DNA from: Ovis canadensis
Taxonomy: Eukaryota > Chordata > Mammalia > Artiodactyla > Bovidae
DNA length: 64,000 bases
Direction of reading: 5' to 3'
NCBI RefSeq assembly: GCF_042477335.2
Contig: NC_091245.1
Coordinates: 31,258,501-31,322,500 of the forward strand
Under the pieces are notes generated by a model, which searched no databases, was not told the origin of the DNA, and was given only the letters and a program-made list of their open reading frames with translations. Of this stretch, positions 21,816 through 32,185 are shown in pieces. Position 1 is the first letter of the stretch. Each line of letters opens with the position of its first letter. The position numbers and the translations under genes were made by a program.

Positions 21816-22253
21816 CTAGGCCCTCCTGCGCCTGATCAGCCACCACTCCTCAGGTTGCTCCTCCTGGCCGCTGGCCTTGGCCTCGGGTATGGTTGCCTCC
21901 TCCCAGCTACTGCCCCTGGCCTCGGGCTCAGGGTGGCTCCTCACGATCACCGCCCCTGGCCTCAGGCACGAGGTGGCTTCTCCTGGCCACCCTTGACCTC
22001 GGACGTGGGGTGTCTCCTCCCGGCCGCCACTGGCCTCGGACGCTGGGTAGCTCTTCCCGGCCGCCACCCTGACCTCAGACGTGGGGTGTCTCCTGCCGGC
22101 CGCCGCTGACCTTGGATGCGGTGTAGCTCCTCTCGGCTGCCGCCCCTGACCACGGATTCGGGGTGGCTCCTCCCAGCCGTTCCTGTGCTGTCGCAGCGGG
22201 GCTCTCTGGGCTGGTGTCCCTGACTTCGGACGTGGGGTAGCTCTCGGCCGCAC
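21816..22253 (-). other. 145-codon frame in the BovB 5' region
   Basis: A - strand open frame (MRPRATPRPKSG...) covers the CpG-rich 5' region. The predicted protein is rich in R, P, G, E and A and repeats short units such as 'RHPTSEVRV', because the DNA below it is a tandem repeat. It has no known domain. Whether BovB uses it as a short first ORF or it is only untranslated leader cannot be decided here. It is not a host gene. Confidence 0.5.
21885..22190 (-). repeat. Tandem 37-41 bp CpG-rich modules, BovB 5' region
   Basis: About eight degenerate units, each beginning 'gcctcgg' or 'acctcgg' on the + strand and containing 'tggctcctcc' and 'ggccgccgcc', follow one another. CpG density is far above the rest of the window. 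Its position at the 5' end of the element suggests the internal promoter/leader of BovB; that role is inference. Confidence 0.8.
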
Positions 22254-22292
22254 TTAGTGCACCGGCCCGCCGCCGCCACCTGCACTTTGTGC

Positions 22293-23565
22293 CACATGCT
22301 AGTAAAGTAATGCTCAAAATTCTCCAAGCCAGGCTTCAGCAATACTTGAACCATGAACTTCCAGATGTTCAAGCTGGTTTTAGAAAAGGCAGAGGAACCA
22401 GAGATCAAATTGCCAACATCCGCTGGATCATCGAAAAAGCAAGAGAGCTCCAGAAAAATATCTATTTCTGCTTTATTGACTATGCCAAAGCCTTTAACTG
22501 TGTGGATCACAATAAACTGTGAAAAATTCTGAAAGAAATGGAAATACCAGACCACTTGACCTGCCCCTTGAGAAACCTATATGCAGGTCAGGAAGCAACA
22601 GTTAGAACTGGACATGGAACAACAGACTGGTTTCAAATAGGAAAAGGAGTACGTCAAGGCTGTATATAGGCACCCTGCTTATTTAACTTCTATGCAGAGT
22701 ACATCACGAGAAATGCTGGTCTGGAGGAAGCACAGGCTGGAATCAAGATTGCCCAGAGAAATATCAATAACCTCAGATACGCAGATAACATCACCCTTAT
22801 GGCAGAAAGTGAAGAGGAAATAAAAAGCCTCTTGATGAAAGTGAAAGTGGAGAGTGAAAAAGTTGGCTTAAACTCAACATTCAGAAAATGAAGATCACGG
22901 TTCTGGTCCCATCCCTTCATGGGAAATAGATGGGAAAACAGTGGAAACAGTGTCAGACTTTATTTTGGGGGGCTCCAAAATCACTGCAGATGGTGACTGC
23001 AGCCATGAAATTAAAAGACACTTACTCTTTGAAAGAAAAGTTATGACCAACCTAGGTATCATATTGAAAAGCAGAGATATTATTTTGCCAACAAAGGTCT
23101 GTCTAATCAAGGCTATGGTTTTTCCAGTGGGCATGTATAGATGTGAGAGTTGGACTGTGAAGAAAGCTGAGTACCAAAGAATTGATGCTTTTGAACAGTG
23201 GTATTGGAAAAGACTCTTGAGAGTCCCTTGGACTGCAAGGAGATCCAACCAGTCCATTCTGAAGGAGATCAGCCCTGGGATTTCCTTGGAAGGACTGACG
23301 CTAAAGCTGAAACTCTAGTACTTTGGCCACCTCATGTGAAGAGTTGACTCATTGGAAAAGACTCTGATGCTGGGAGGGATTAGAGGCAGGAGGAGAAGGG
23401 GACGACCAAGGATGAGATGGCTGGATGGTATCACTGACTCAATGGACGTGGGTCTGGGTGAACTCCAGGAGTTGGTGATGGACAGGGAGGCCTTGCGTGC
23501 TGTGATTCATGGGGTCGCAAAGAGTCAGACATGACTGAACAACTGAACTGAACTGAACTGAGGCA
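22293..23565 (+). mobile_element. BovB LINE (outer copy of nest 1), right part
   Basis: The BovB interrupted at 18437 continues here from the repeated 'cacatgctagtaa' through the RT domain ('CFIDYAKAFNCVDH'; the YADD box is changed to YADN near 22780) to the 3' end and GAACT tail. It carries stop codons and small indels. With the left part it makes a 5'-truncated BovB of about 2 kb. Confidence 0.95.
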
Positions 23566-23979
23566 CATAGAGAAAGATGAGATAGAGTTGCCTTGGGAGA
23601 GTCTACAAAAGCAAAAGTAGATTTGACCTGAGCCTTGAATTTTAAAAGAACATTCTCAACTATGGTTCTTATTATCCTTTAAACAATATTTATTTACTTT
23701 TATTAGGTATCACATGCTGGGGATGCAGAAAAAGATATAAGTGATGTGAGCTGGAAGGATCAGAAGATGATAGGTTAGCTAAAAAAGCATGAAGAAATCC
23801 AGCTATTTTATTAAATCATGATTAATCACACTTGTCTAAGAAATGAAATCACACTTGTCTAACAAATTTTCCATAAGCCAACACAGTTATGTGCAAAATT
23901 AGTGCCTATGTTGTTTTTTCAACTTTGACATTTAGTGGAATTGCCTAAAAGATCACACAAAAGATTTTGAGTCTAAGTT
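23566..23979. other. No gene or clear repeat seen
   Basis: This is AT-rich unique-looking sequence between nest 1 and the solo SINE head. Confidence 0.45.
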
Positions 23980-23992
23980 AATTTTTTTTCTT

Positions 23993-24088
23993 TAAGGGGT
24001 TCCCTGGTAGCTCAGATGGTAAAGAATCTGCCTGCAATGTGGGAGACCTGGGTTCGACCTCTGGGTTGTGACGATCCTCTGGAGAAGG
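23993..24088 (+). mobile_element. tRNA-head-only SINE with target-site duplication
   Basis: Only the first 96 bases of a Bov-tA are present: 'ttccctggtagctcagatgg', the 'gggttcgacctctggg' box, and the break at 'ctggagaagg'. The 13-bp repeat 'aattttttttctt' flanks it at 23980-23992 and 24089-24101. The Bov-A body and BovB-like end are absent, although the flanking repeats show a complete insertion event. Confidence 0.85.
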
Positions 24089-24121
24089 AATTTTTTTTCT
24101 TACTCTTGAAAGGAGCACTTC

Positions 24122-25183
24122 ATCAGTTCATTTCAGTCACTCAGTCCTGTCCAAATTGTGTGAGCCCATGGACAATAGCACAACAGGCTTCCCTGTCCAT
24201 TACCAGCTCCCGGAACTTGCTCAAACTCATGTCATGTGAGTCAGTGATGCCATTTAACCATCTCATCCTCTGCCATCCCCTTCTCCTTCTGCCTTCAATC
24301 TTTCTCAGCATCAGGGACTTTTCCAATGAGTCAGTTCTTCACATCAGGTGGCCAAAGAATTGGAGTTTCAGCTTTAGCATCAATCCTTCCAGTGAATATT
24401 CAGGACTGATTTCCTTTCGGACTGATTGGTTGGATCTCCTTGCAGTCCAAAGGACTCTCAAGACTCCTCTCCAACGGTTCAAAAGCATCAATTCTTTGGT
24501 ACTCAGCTTTTTTTTATAGTCCAACTCTCACATCCATACATGACTACTGGAAAAACCATAGCTTTGACTAGACAGAACTTTGCTGGCAAAGTAATGTCTC
24601 TGTTTTTTAATATGCTGTCTAGGTTACTCATAGCTTGTCTTCTGAGGAGCAAGCATCTTTAATTTCATGATTGCAGTTACCACTAGCAGTGATCTTGGAG
24701 CCCAAGAAAACAAAGTCTGTCACTGTTTCCATTGTTTCCCAATCTATTTGCCCTGAAATGATGGGACCATATGTCATTATCTTAGTTTTTTGAATGTTGA
24801 ATTTTAAGCCAACTTTTTCACTCTTCTCTTTTACTTTCATCAAGAGGCTCTTTAGACTTTCTTCACTTTCTGCCATAAGGGTGGTATAATCTGTGTATCT
24901 GAGGCTATTGATATTTCTTCCACCATTCTTGATCCCAGTTTGTGCTTCATCCAGCCTGGCATTAAACATGATGTACTCTGCATATAAGTTAAATAAGCAG
25001 AGTGACAATATACAGCCTTGTCATACTCCTTTTGCAATTTGGAACCAGTCTGTTGTTACATATCCAGTTCTAACTGTTGCTTCTTGACCTGCATACAGAT
25101 TTTTCAGGAGGCAAATAATGTGGTCTGTTATTCCCATCTCTTTAAGATTTCCTCACAGTTTGTTGTGATCCACACAGTCAAAG
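24122..25183 (-). mobile_element. BovB LINE (outer copy of nest 2), 3' part
   Basis: This - strand BovB has its 3' tail at 24122 and continues into the RT domain, including a degraded catalytic box ('RYTDYTTLMAE'). It stops within motif A at 'cacacagtcaaag' (25171-25183), where a + strand BovB inserted. It is the older 3' type and resumes at 27585. Confidence 0.93.
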
Positions 25184-26147
25184 ACGCACACTGTGATAGA
25201 AAGAATGCCTGAAGAATTATGGACAGAGGTTCTTGAAATTGAACAGGAAGCAGTGATCAAGAACATCCCCAAGAAAAAGAAATGCAAAAAGGCAAAATGG
25301 TCTGAGGAGGCCTTACATATAGCTGAGAAAAGAAGAGAAGTGAAAGGCAAAGGAGAATAGGAAATATATACCAATTTGAATGCAGAGTTCATAAGAATAG
25401 CAAGGAGAGATAAGAAAGCCTTCCTCAGGGATCAGTGCAAAGAAATAGAGGAAAACAATAGAATGAGAAAGACTAGAGATCTCTTCAAGAAAATTAGAGA
25501 TACCAAGGGAACATTTCTTGCAAAGATGGGCACAATAAAGGACAGAAATTGTATGGACCTAACAGAAGCAGAAGATATTAAGAAGAGGTGGCAAGAATAC
25601 ACTGAAGAACTATACAACAAAGATCTTCATGACCCTGGTAACCATGATGACATGATCACTCACCTAGAGCCAGACATCCTGGAGTATGAAAACAAGTGAG
25701 ATTTAGGAAGCATCACTACAAACAAAGCTAGTGGAGGTGATGGAATTCAAATCCTAAAATAAGATGCTGTTAAAGTGCTGCACTCAATATGTCAGCAAAT
25801 GTGGAAAACTCAGCAGTGGCCACAGGACTGGGAACAGTCCAATTTCCTGCCATTCTCAAAGAAAAGCAATGCCAAAGAATGTTCAAACTACCACACAATT
25901 GCACACATCTTAAATGCTAGCAAAGTAATGCTCAAAATTCTCCAAGCCAGGCTTTAACAGTATGTGAACCGTGAACTCCCAGATGTTCAAGCTGGATTTA
26001 GAAAGGGCAGAGGAACCAGATCAAATTGCCAACATCCTCTGGATCATCAAAAAAGCAAGACAGTTCCAGAAAAACATCTACTTTTGCTTTATTGACTATG
26101 CCAAAGACTTCAACTGTGTGAATCCCAACAAATTGTGGAAAATTCTT
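25184..26147 (+). mobile_element. BovB LINE (middle copy of nest 2), left part
   Basis: This + strand BovB starts in the endonuclease-RT linker and runs through the 'TKGTFLAKMG' region and RT fingers into motif A ('CFIDYAKDFNCV'). It ends at the 12-bp site 'tggaaaattctt' (26136-26147), where an L1 end inserted. Stop codons and a short deletion (near 25750) break the frame. Confidence 0.93.
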
Positions 26148-26560
26148 TTTTTTTCTTTTTTCTTTTTACTTTATTTTACTTTACAATACTGTATTGGTTT
26201 TGCCATACATTGACATGAATCCACCACGGGTGTACATGCATTCCCAAACATGAACCCCCTCCCACCTCCCTCCCCATAACATCCCTCTGGGTCATCCCCA
26301 TGCACCAGCCCCAAGCATGCTGCATCCTGCATCAGACATAGACTGGCGATTCGATTCTTACAGGATAGTGTACATGTTTCAATGCTATTCTCCCAAATCA
26401 TCCCACCCTCTCCCTCTCCCTCTGAGTCCAAAAGTCCGCTATGAACATCTGTGTCTTTTTTGCTGCCTTGCATACAGGGTCATCATTGCCATCTTTCTAA
26501 ATTCAATATATATGTGTTAGTATACTGTATTGGTGTTTTTCTTTCTGGCTTACTTCACTC
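26148..26560 (-). mobile_element. L1 3' end inserted in BovB (inner element of nest 2)
   Basis: 413 bases of L1 in - orientation run from a T-rich left edge (the poly(A) tail) through the 3' untranslated region to the last ORF2 codons. It matches 36529-36860 of the L1 at 31.7 kb, for example the GGGAGAGG runs and 'agtgaagtaagccagaaag' read in reverse. The 12-bp repeat 'tggaaaattctt' flanks it at 26136-26147 and 26561-26572. Confidence 0.95.
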
Positions 26561-27584
26561 TGGAAAATTCTTAAAGAGATGGGAATACCAGTCTACCTTA
26601 CCTCCCTCCTGAGAAATTTGTCTGCAGGTCAAGAAGCAACAATTAGAACTGGACATGGAACAACAGACTGGTTCCAAATAGGAAAAGGAGTAGGTCAAGG
26701 CTGTATATTTTCACCCTGCTTATTCGACTTATATGTAGAGTGTGTCATGTGAAATGCAGGGCTGGAATCAAGGTTACCAGCAAAAATATCAATAACTTCA
26801 GGTATGCTAATGACACCACCTTTATGGCAGAAAGCAAAGCAGAACTAAAGACCCTCTTGATGAAAGTGAAAGTGGAGAGTGACAAAGTTGGCTTAAAGCT
26901 CAACATTCAGAATACTAAGATTATGGCATCCGGTGCCATCACTTCATGGCAAATAGATGGGGCAACAATGGAAACAGTGACACTTTCTTTACCTGGGCTC
27001 CAAGATCACTGCAGATGGTGACTGCAGCCATGAAATTAAAAAATGCTTGCTCCTTGGAAGAGAAGCTATGAGTAACCTAGACAGCATATCAAAAAGCAGG
27101 GACATTACTCTGCCAACAAAGGTCAGTCTAGTCAAACTATGGTTTTTCCAGTAGTCATTTATTGATGTAAGAGTTGGATTATAAAGAAAGCTGAGCACTA
27201 AAACTGATGCTTTTGAACTACGGTGCTGGAGAAGACTCTTGAGAGTCTCTTGGACTGAATGGAGATCAAACCAGTTAATCCTAAAAGAAATCAGTCCTGA
27301 ATATTCATTGGAAGGACTGATGCTGAAGCTGAAACTCCAATCCTTTGGCCACCTGATGCGAAGAACTGAGTCATTGGAAAAGACCCTGATGCTGGGAAAG
27401 ATTGAAGACAGGAGGAGAATGGAACAACAGAGGATGTTGAGATGGTTGGCAGTTCACCGACTTGATGGACATGATTTTGAGCATGCTCTGCGAGTTGGTG
27501 ATGGACAGGGAAACCTGGCATGCTGCAGTCCCTTTGGTCACAAAGAGTCAGACACAATTGAGTGACTGAACTGCACTGAACTGA
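26561..27584 (+). mobile_element. BovB LINE (middle copy of nest 2), right part
   Basis: The BovB resumes after the L1 end ('tggaaaattcttaaagagat') and runs to its 3' tail. It carries the older-type 3' sequence ('gaatattcattggaagg', 'ctgatgctgaagctg'). It has many indels and is non-coding. Confidence 0.93.
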
Positions 27585-28738
27585 ACACAATCAAGGCTTT
27601 GGCATAGTCAATAAAACAGAAGTGATGTTTTTCCGAAACTCTCTTGTTTTTTTGATGATCCAGAGGATATTCGCAATTTGATCTCTGGTTCCTCTGCCTT
27701 TTCTAAATCCAGCTTGAACATCTGAAAGTTCCCGGTTTATGTATTGTTGAAGCCTGGCTTGGAGAATTTGAGCATCACATTGCTAGAGTGTGAGATGAGT
27801 GCAATTGTCCAGTACTTTGAACATTCTTTGGCATTGCCTTTCTTTGTGATAGGAAAGAAAACTGACATTTTCCAGTCCTGTGGCCACTGCTGAGTTTTCC
27901 AAATGTGCTGGCCTATTGAGTGCAGCATTTTAACAACATCATCTTTTAGGATTTGAACTAGCTCAACTGGAATTCCATCTTCCACTAGCTTTGTTTGAAA
28001 TGATGCTTCCTAAGGCCCACTTGAATTTGCATTCTAGGATGTCTGGCTCTGGTGAGTGATCACACCATCATGGTTATCTGGGTCATGAAGATATTTTTTT
28101 TTTAGTTCTTTTGTGCATTCTTACTACCTCTTATCTTCTGCTTCTGTTAGGTCCATGCTATTTCTGTTCTTTATTGTGTTCATCTTTGCCTGATATGTTC
28201 CCTTGGTATCTCTAATTTTCTTGAAGAGATCTCTAGTCTTCCCACTCTATTGTTTTCCTCTATTTCTTTGCATTTGTCACTGAGGAAGGCTTTCTCATCT
28301 CTCCTTGCTATTCTTTGGAATTCTGCATTCAAATGGCTATATCTTCCTTTTCTCCTTTGCCTTTCACTTCTCTTCTTTTCTCAGCTATATGTAAGGCCTC
28401 CTCACACAACCATTTTGCCTTTTTCACTTCTTCTTGTGGATGGTCTTGATCACTGCCTCCTATACAAATGTCATGAACTTCAGTCCATAGTTCTTCAGGC
28501 ACTCTGTCTATCAGATCTAAGTCTTTGAATCTATTTGTCACTTTCATAGCATAATTGATTTGATTTAGGTCATACCTGAATGGTCTAGTGGTTTTCCCTA
28601 CTTTCTTCAATTTAAGTCTGAATTTTGTAATAAGGAGTTCATGATCTAAGCCACAATGAGCTCCTGGTCTTGTTTTTGCTGACTTATGAGCTCCTCCATC
28701 TTTGGTTGCAAGAATATAATCAATCTGATTTTGGTATT
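27585..28738 (-). mobile_element. BovB LINE (outer copy of nest 2), 5' part
   Basis: The - strand BovB interrupted at 25183 continues here, from motif A ('acaatcaaggctttggca') back through the RT fingers and the linker into the end of the endonuclease domain. The flanks 'acacagtcaaag' (25172-25183) and 'acacaatcaagg' (27585-27596) are the target-site duplication of the middle copy, now with two differences. Stop codons break all frames. Confidence 0.9.
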
Positions 28739-29224
28739 CATTTGCACTTCATAGTGAAAGCAATTATTAGCAAGCTTTGTTTTCAACCAGCTAAAAATGT
28801 TTTATATATTTCTCTAGACTGTTATTCTCCAGACTCAATTGTTGTAATTATACTGTTTTCTGCTTTGTATTTATGTCTTGAGTACAACAAAGTCCCTACA
28901 GTTGAAAGACAGAAAGAAGGAAAGGAGAGAGGGAGGAAAGGGGGAAAGAAGGCAGGACAGAAGAAAGGAAAGAAAGAGAGAGAGAAAGAGAAAGTTGAGC
29001 TGGACTAGGAACAAGAATGAAGAAAAGGAAATACTTCACCTTAAAACAACTTTATGAAGGAGTTTTATCATCACTCATTTTACAGGAAAAGAATTGGATG
29101 ATGATTACAGTGACAACAGCCTCTAACTTAGCATTGACTATGCACTGAGCACAATTCTAAGTGATATATTTGTGTATATATTTATATAATTTTATGTATA
29201 ATAAATGAGTGATAAAAGTATCTC
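28739..29224. other. No gene seen; purine-rich tract
   Basis: About 28902-29000 is almost pure A/G (GAAAG, GGAAA and GAGA words). The rest is AT-rich and unique-looking. Confidence 0.6.
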
Positions 29225-29264
29225 TACATATGTTTGTGTGTGTGTGTATATGTGCAAGTGTGTG

Positions 29265-29378
29265 TATTCAGTTGCTTCAGTTGTGTTTTATGACCCTATT
29301 GACTCTATCCTGCCAGCCTCCTCTGTCTGTGGGATTTTCCAGGCAAGAATACTGGAGTGGAGTGCCATTTCCTCCTCC

Positions 29379-29381
<3 letters not shown>
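29265..29381 (-). mobile_element. Bov-A body fragment (Bov-tA/BOV-A2 type)
   Basis: The + strand shows 'cagcctcctctgtctgtggg' and 'caggcaagaatactggagtg', a Bov-A body in - orientation. It has no tRNA head; it runs directly into a (GT)n tract where the head would be expected. Confidence 0.8.

Positions 29382-29382
<1 letters not shown>

Positions 29383-29430
<48 letters not shown>
29383..29430. repeat. (GT)24 microsatellite
   Basis: This is a pure run of about 24 GT units, followed by 'atacacacacat' and an AT-rich stretch to about 29500. A shorter, imperfect (TG)n lies at 29232-29262, on the other side of the Bov-A fragment. Confidence 0.96.
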
Positions 29431-29433
<3 letters not shown>

Positions 29434-29524
29434 CACACACATATCAGCTATTTAATGTATATATATATACACATTAAGTATATATATTTAGTATATATTA
29501 TTGTGAGCTTTATTAATTATTACT

Positions 29525-29753
29525 GCCGTGCGGTGCTCAGTTGCTCAGTCATGTCTGACTCTTTGTGACTCAATGGACTATAGCCCACCAGGCTCCTCTG
29601 TCCATGAGATTTTCCAGCAAGAATACTGGAGTGGGTTGCCATTTCCTCCTCCAGGGGGTCTTCCCAACCCAGGGATGTCTCCTGCATCTCCTATGTCTCT
29701 TGCATCTCCTGCATTGGCAGGCATATTCTTTACCTCTGAGCCACTAGGGAAGC
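29525..29753 (-). mobile_element. Bov-tA SINE with target-site duplication
   Basis: This is a complete Bov-tA in - orientation, ending with the tRNA-like head ('ctctgagccactagggaagc' on +). The 13-bp repeat 'attaattattact' flanks it at 29512-29524 and 29754-29766. The head contains a short tandem 'ctcctatgtctcttgcatct' expansion. Confidence 0.95.
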
Positions 29754-29779
29754 ATTAATTATTACTATATCTTATCTAA

Positions 29780-29940
29780 TCTTTGAAACAAGCAATGGGA
29801 GAGGTGCTATTGTTATCCTCATCCTAACCTGAGACTGAGGAAGGTCAGTAGTGTGTTCAAAGTCACAAAGCTCACTGAGCAATTGGATTTGAAACCAGAT
29901 ACTCTAGTCCATGCTCTACTCATCATGCATACTGCCTCAA
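29780..29940 (-). repeat. MIR SINE
   Basis: In order on +: 'ggtgctattgttatcctcat', 'ctgagactgaggaaggtcag', 'tcaaagtcacaaagctcact' and 'ggatttgaaaccagatactc'. This is MIR in reverse. Confidence 0.7.
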
Positions 29941-30544
29941 AGAGATCAAAATATTGAAATATGTTCCTGAGGCACCACTGTGAGACAGTAGCAGATACAA
30001 GACCGAATCCTGGTGAGCGCTTCTTTTCTGCTCCATGCTGTCTGTCAGTACGACCAATGGGTGAAGTGAAGAGAAAGACGTTATTAGTGAGGGGTCAACA
30101 CAAGCAACCACTAAAAGAAGGCAGAAAACATCCCCATAACATACACCCTTACATTTTCTGACTTCTAGTGTCTAAATGCTAGCAGCTAATTTTGTGACTC
30201 AACAGAAATTCTCCCTTGGTTACACAGGCCACAACTTCTGGTCTAAGATACATACATACCATCAATGTGTTTGTTCATGTGGAGAGAGGCTCTTCATGAG
30301 TCAAGGCCTGAGTTGTCAGGACAACAAGACAAGACAAGGAAAACCTTGAAGAACATCCAGAGGCCAAGAAAGGGGTGTCTACCTGTGAAAGCAAGCAGCC
30401 CAGAGCAGTCCTGATACCACCATGGATCCCAAGAACACGTGAGCCAGATGAAGTCCTATATCTCACCTGTAGATGAAGGAACAGAGCTTTCAGGAAGTTC
30501 CAGTTACTGTGTTAATTGTTTGAACTAGATTATATCATTAATTT
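29941..30544. other. No gene or clear repeat seen
   Basis: This is unique-looking sequence. The small frames here have no recognisable domain. Confidence 0.45.
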
Positions 30545-30705
30545 CTAAAATAAAGAGCCCAGTAAGATATGATCCCCATTTTTCAGTAAGGAAACTAAGG
30601 CCCAGACATAGGATACAAGTTGCCTAAGGCAGAACTATGATTCAATCCCAGAACTAATTCCAGAGCCTAGGTTCTTAGCTGCAAAGCCATATTCCCTAGG
30701 GACTG
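30545..30705 (-). repeat. MIR SINE
   Basis: 'gatccccatttttcagtaag', 'gaaactaaggcccagacata' and 'gattcaatcccagaact' are the MIR features in reverse orientation. Confidence 0.7.
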
Positions 30706-31297
30706 TTACTTGTACAACAAGCACATAGCTCTCCAAACAACAAGCCAGAAAAAGATCCTGTCCAGTCTGTGCTCCAAGGACCTCCAGTTTCCCCAGCTAT
30801 CAAAGAGCAAGACAATCACCCACCTAGAGATCAGTCATGTATTTCATCAGCACCTCTAAACATTCTGCCCTCCATTGCCCAGGAATGGGTCTTATTCAAA
30901 CTTCCCTTTCACAACTCAACAAATAAGCAAACAAAAATAAGAAAGCTTTGCTTTCTGTGGAAAGGCAGTATAAACACCTGGCAGCCTTCCTGGGCTAGTT
31001 GTAAGTGCACAACCTAAGTGTGTTTGGATTTCAGCATAAGAGGCCTTGCTAGACGTTACTCATTGCCCCTCCCTGCCCTTGCCCTGCAAAAGCAAACCAG
31101 CCTGGAAATTCAGTGAAGGAAATATCAGTGCTCCTCACAGCACTAACCAGGCTTAGCCACTCACAGCACTAGGTTACTCTCCCCACAAGACAGCAGGAGA
31201 GGAAGGTCTTTCTAAACAGTGGACAAGAATACTCATCTTTCTGGAGGGCCTGGAAAGAGGAAATGTGTAGCATGCAAGCGTATAAAGGCATGCTACG
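30706..31297. other. No gene or clear repeat seen
   Basis: This is unique-looking sequence between a MIR and a Bov-tA. Confidence 0.45.
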
Positions 31298-31306
31298 AAG
31301 GTAACA

Positions 31307-31521
31307 GGCCTTCCCCGGTAGCTCCAAGATAAAGAATCCACCTGCAGTGCAGGAGATGTGGGTTCAATCCCTGGGTCAGGAAGATTCCCTGGAGGGGGCA
31401 TGGCAACTCACTGTAGTATTATGACAGGAAGATCGCATGAACAGAGGAGCCTGGCAGGCTACAGTCCATGGGGAGGCAGAGTGGGACATGACTGAAGCGA
31501 CTGAGAACACACACATGCCCA
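31307..31521 (+). mobile_element. Bov-tA SINE with target-site duplication
   Basis: Head 'ggccttccccggtagctcca', box 'gggttcaatccctgggt', Bov-A body and 'gggacatgactgaagcgact' end. The 9-bp repeat 'aaggtaaca' flanks it at 31298-31306 and 31522-31530. Confidence 0.93.
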
Positions 31522-31731
31522 AAGGTAACATGGGCAAGGGGTGGGGCAGTGTGAACAAGACTGAGATTTAATCAATGTGGGGTTTTCTAATTGCAGCCAT
31601 CTGAACCATGCCTTAAGAAAGGTTACCTAATACACAATTAAATACACGAATGAATGAGTAATTTTACAAGAAACAATATAATAGAAGTTCTGCTCTGGTA
31701 GATCCAGAATGTTCTATTAATACAAAACTGA

Positions 31732-32134
31732 TTTCCCCTTTCATACTTGTTAGCATTTGTCTTACATATTGCGGTGCTCCTATATTGGGTGCATATATAT
31801 TTATAATTGTTATATCTTCTTCTTGGATTGTTCCTTTGATCATTATGTAGTGGCCTTCTTTGTCTCTTTTCACAGCCTTTGTTTTAAAGTCTATTTTATC
31901 GGATATGAGTATTGCCACTCCTGCTTTCTTTTGGTCTCTATTCGCGTGGTATATCTTTTTCCAGCCCTTCACTTTCAGTCTGTATGTGTCCCTTGTTTTG
32001 AGGTGGGTCTCTTGTAAGCAGCATATAGAGGGGTCTTGTTTTTGTATCCATTCGGCCAGTCTTTGTCTTTTGGTTGGGGCGTTCAACCCATTTACGTTTA
32101 AGGTAATTATTGATAAGTATGATCCCGTTGCCAT
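31732..32134 (-). pseudogene. L1 ORF2, N-terminal endonuclease part (inverted)
   Basis: This codes on the - strand for the first roughly 134 residues of L1 ORF2p, starting MATGSYLSIITLNVNGLNAP. It shows the APE-type endonuclease signs: N in 'LNVNGLN', catalytic E in 'LQETHL', and 'INIYAPN'. It runs into flanking host DNA after 'TSMKGEIS', adding about 20 unrelated residues before a stop. The rest of the domain ('GDFNTPL', '[12 protein letters not shown]') lies on the + strand from 33163. It starts about 50 bases after the ORF1 stop, as in normal bicistronic L1s. Confidence 0.93.
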
Positions 32135-32185
32135 TTACTTTATTGTTTTGGGTTCGGGTTTATACACCCTTTTCGTGTTTCCTGT

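Larger units (their letters stand above)
18438..22292 (-). mobile_element. Near full-length BovB LINE (inner copy of nest 1)
   Basis: At 3855 bases this is the most complete BovB here. Reading the - strand from 22292 it has a CpG-rich 5' region with tandem modules, a leader, ORF2 with AP-type endonuclease and RT domains, and the 3' end with the GAACT tail at 18438. The 13-bp repeat 'cacatgctagtaa' flanks it at 18425-18437 and 22293-22305, and the host element reads straight across once the insert is removed. ORF2 is broken (see its own entry). BovB is an RTE-clade LINE that copies itself by target-primed reverse transcription and is the likely source of enzyme for Bov-tA and BOV-A2 SINEs. Confidence 0.96.

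Noticed and set aside
21816..22290. CpG-rich block as a host promoter or CpG island with a coding first exon
   Set aside because: It lies wholly inside the BovB insert bounded by the 13-bp repeats, and its frame follows a tandem DNA repeat.
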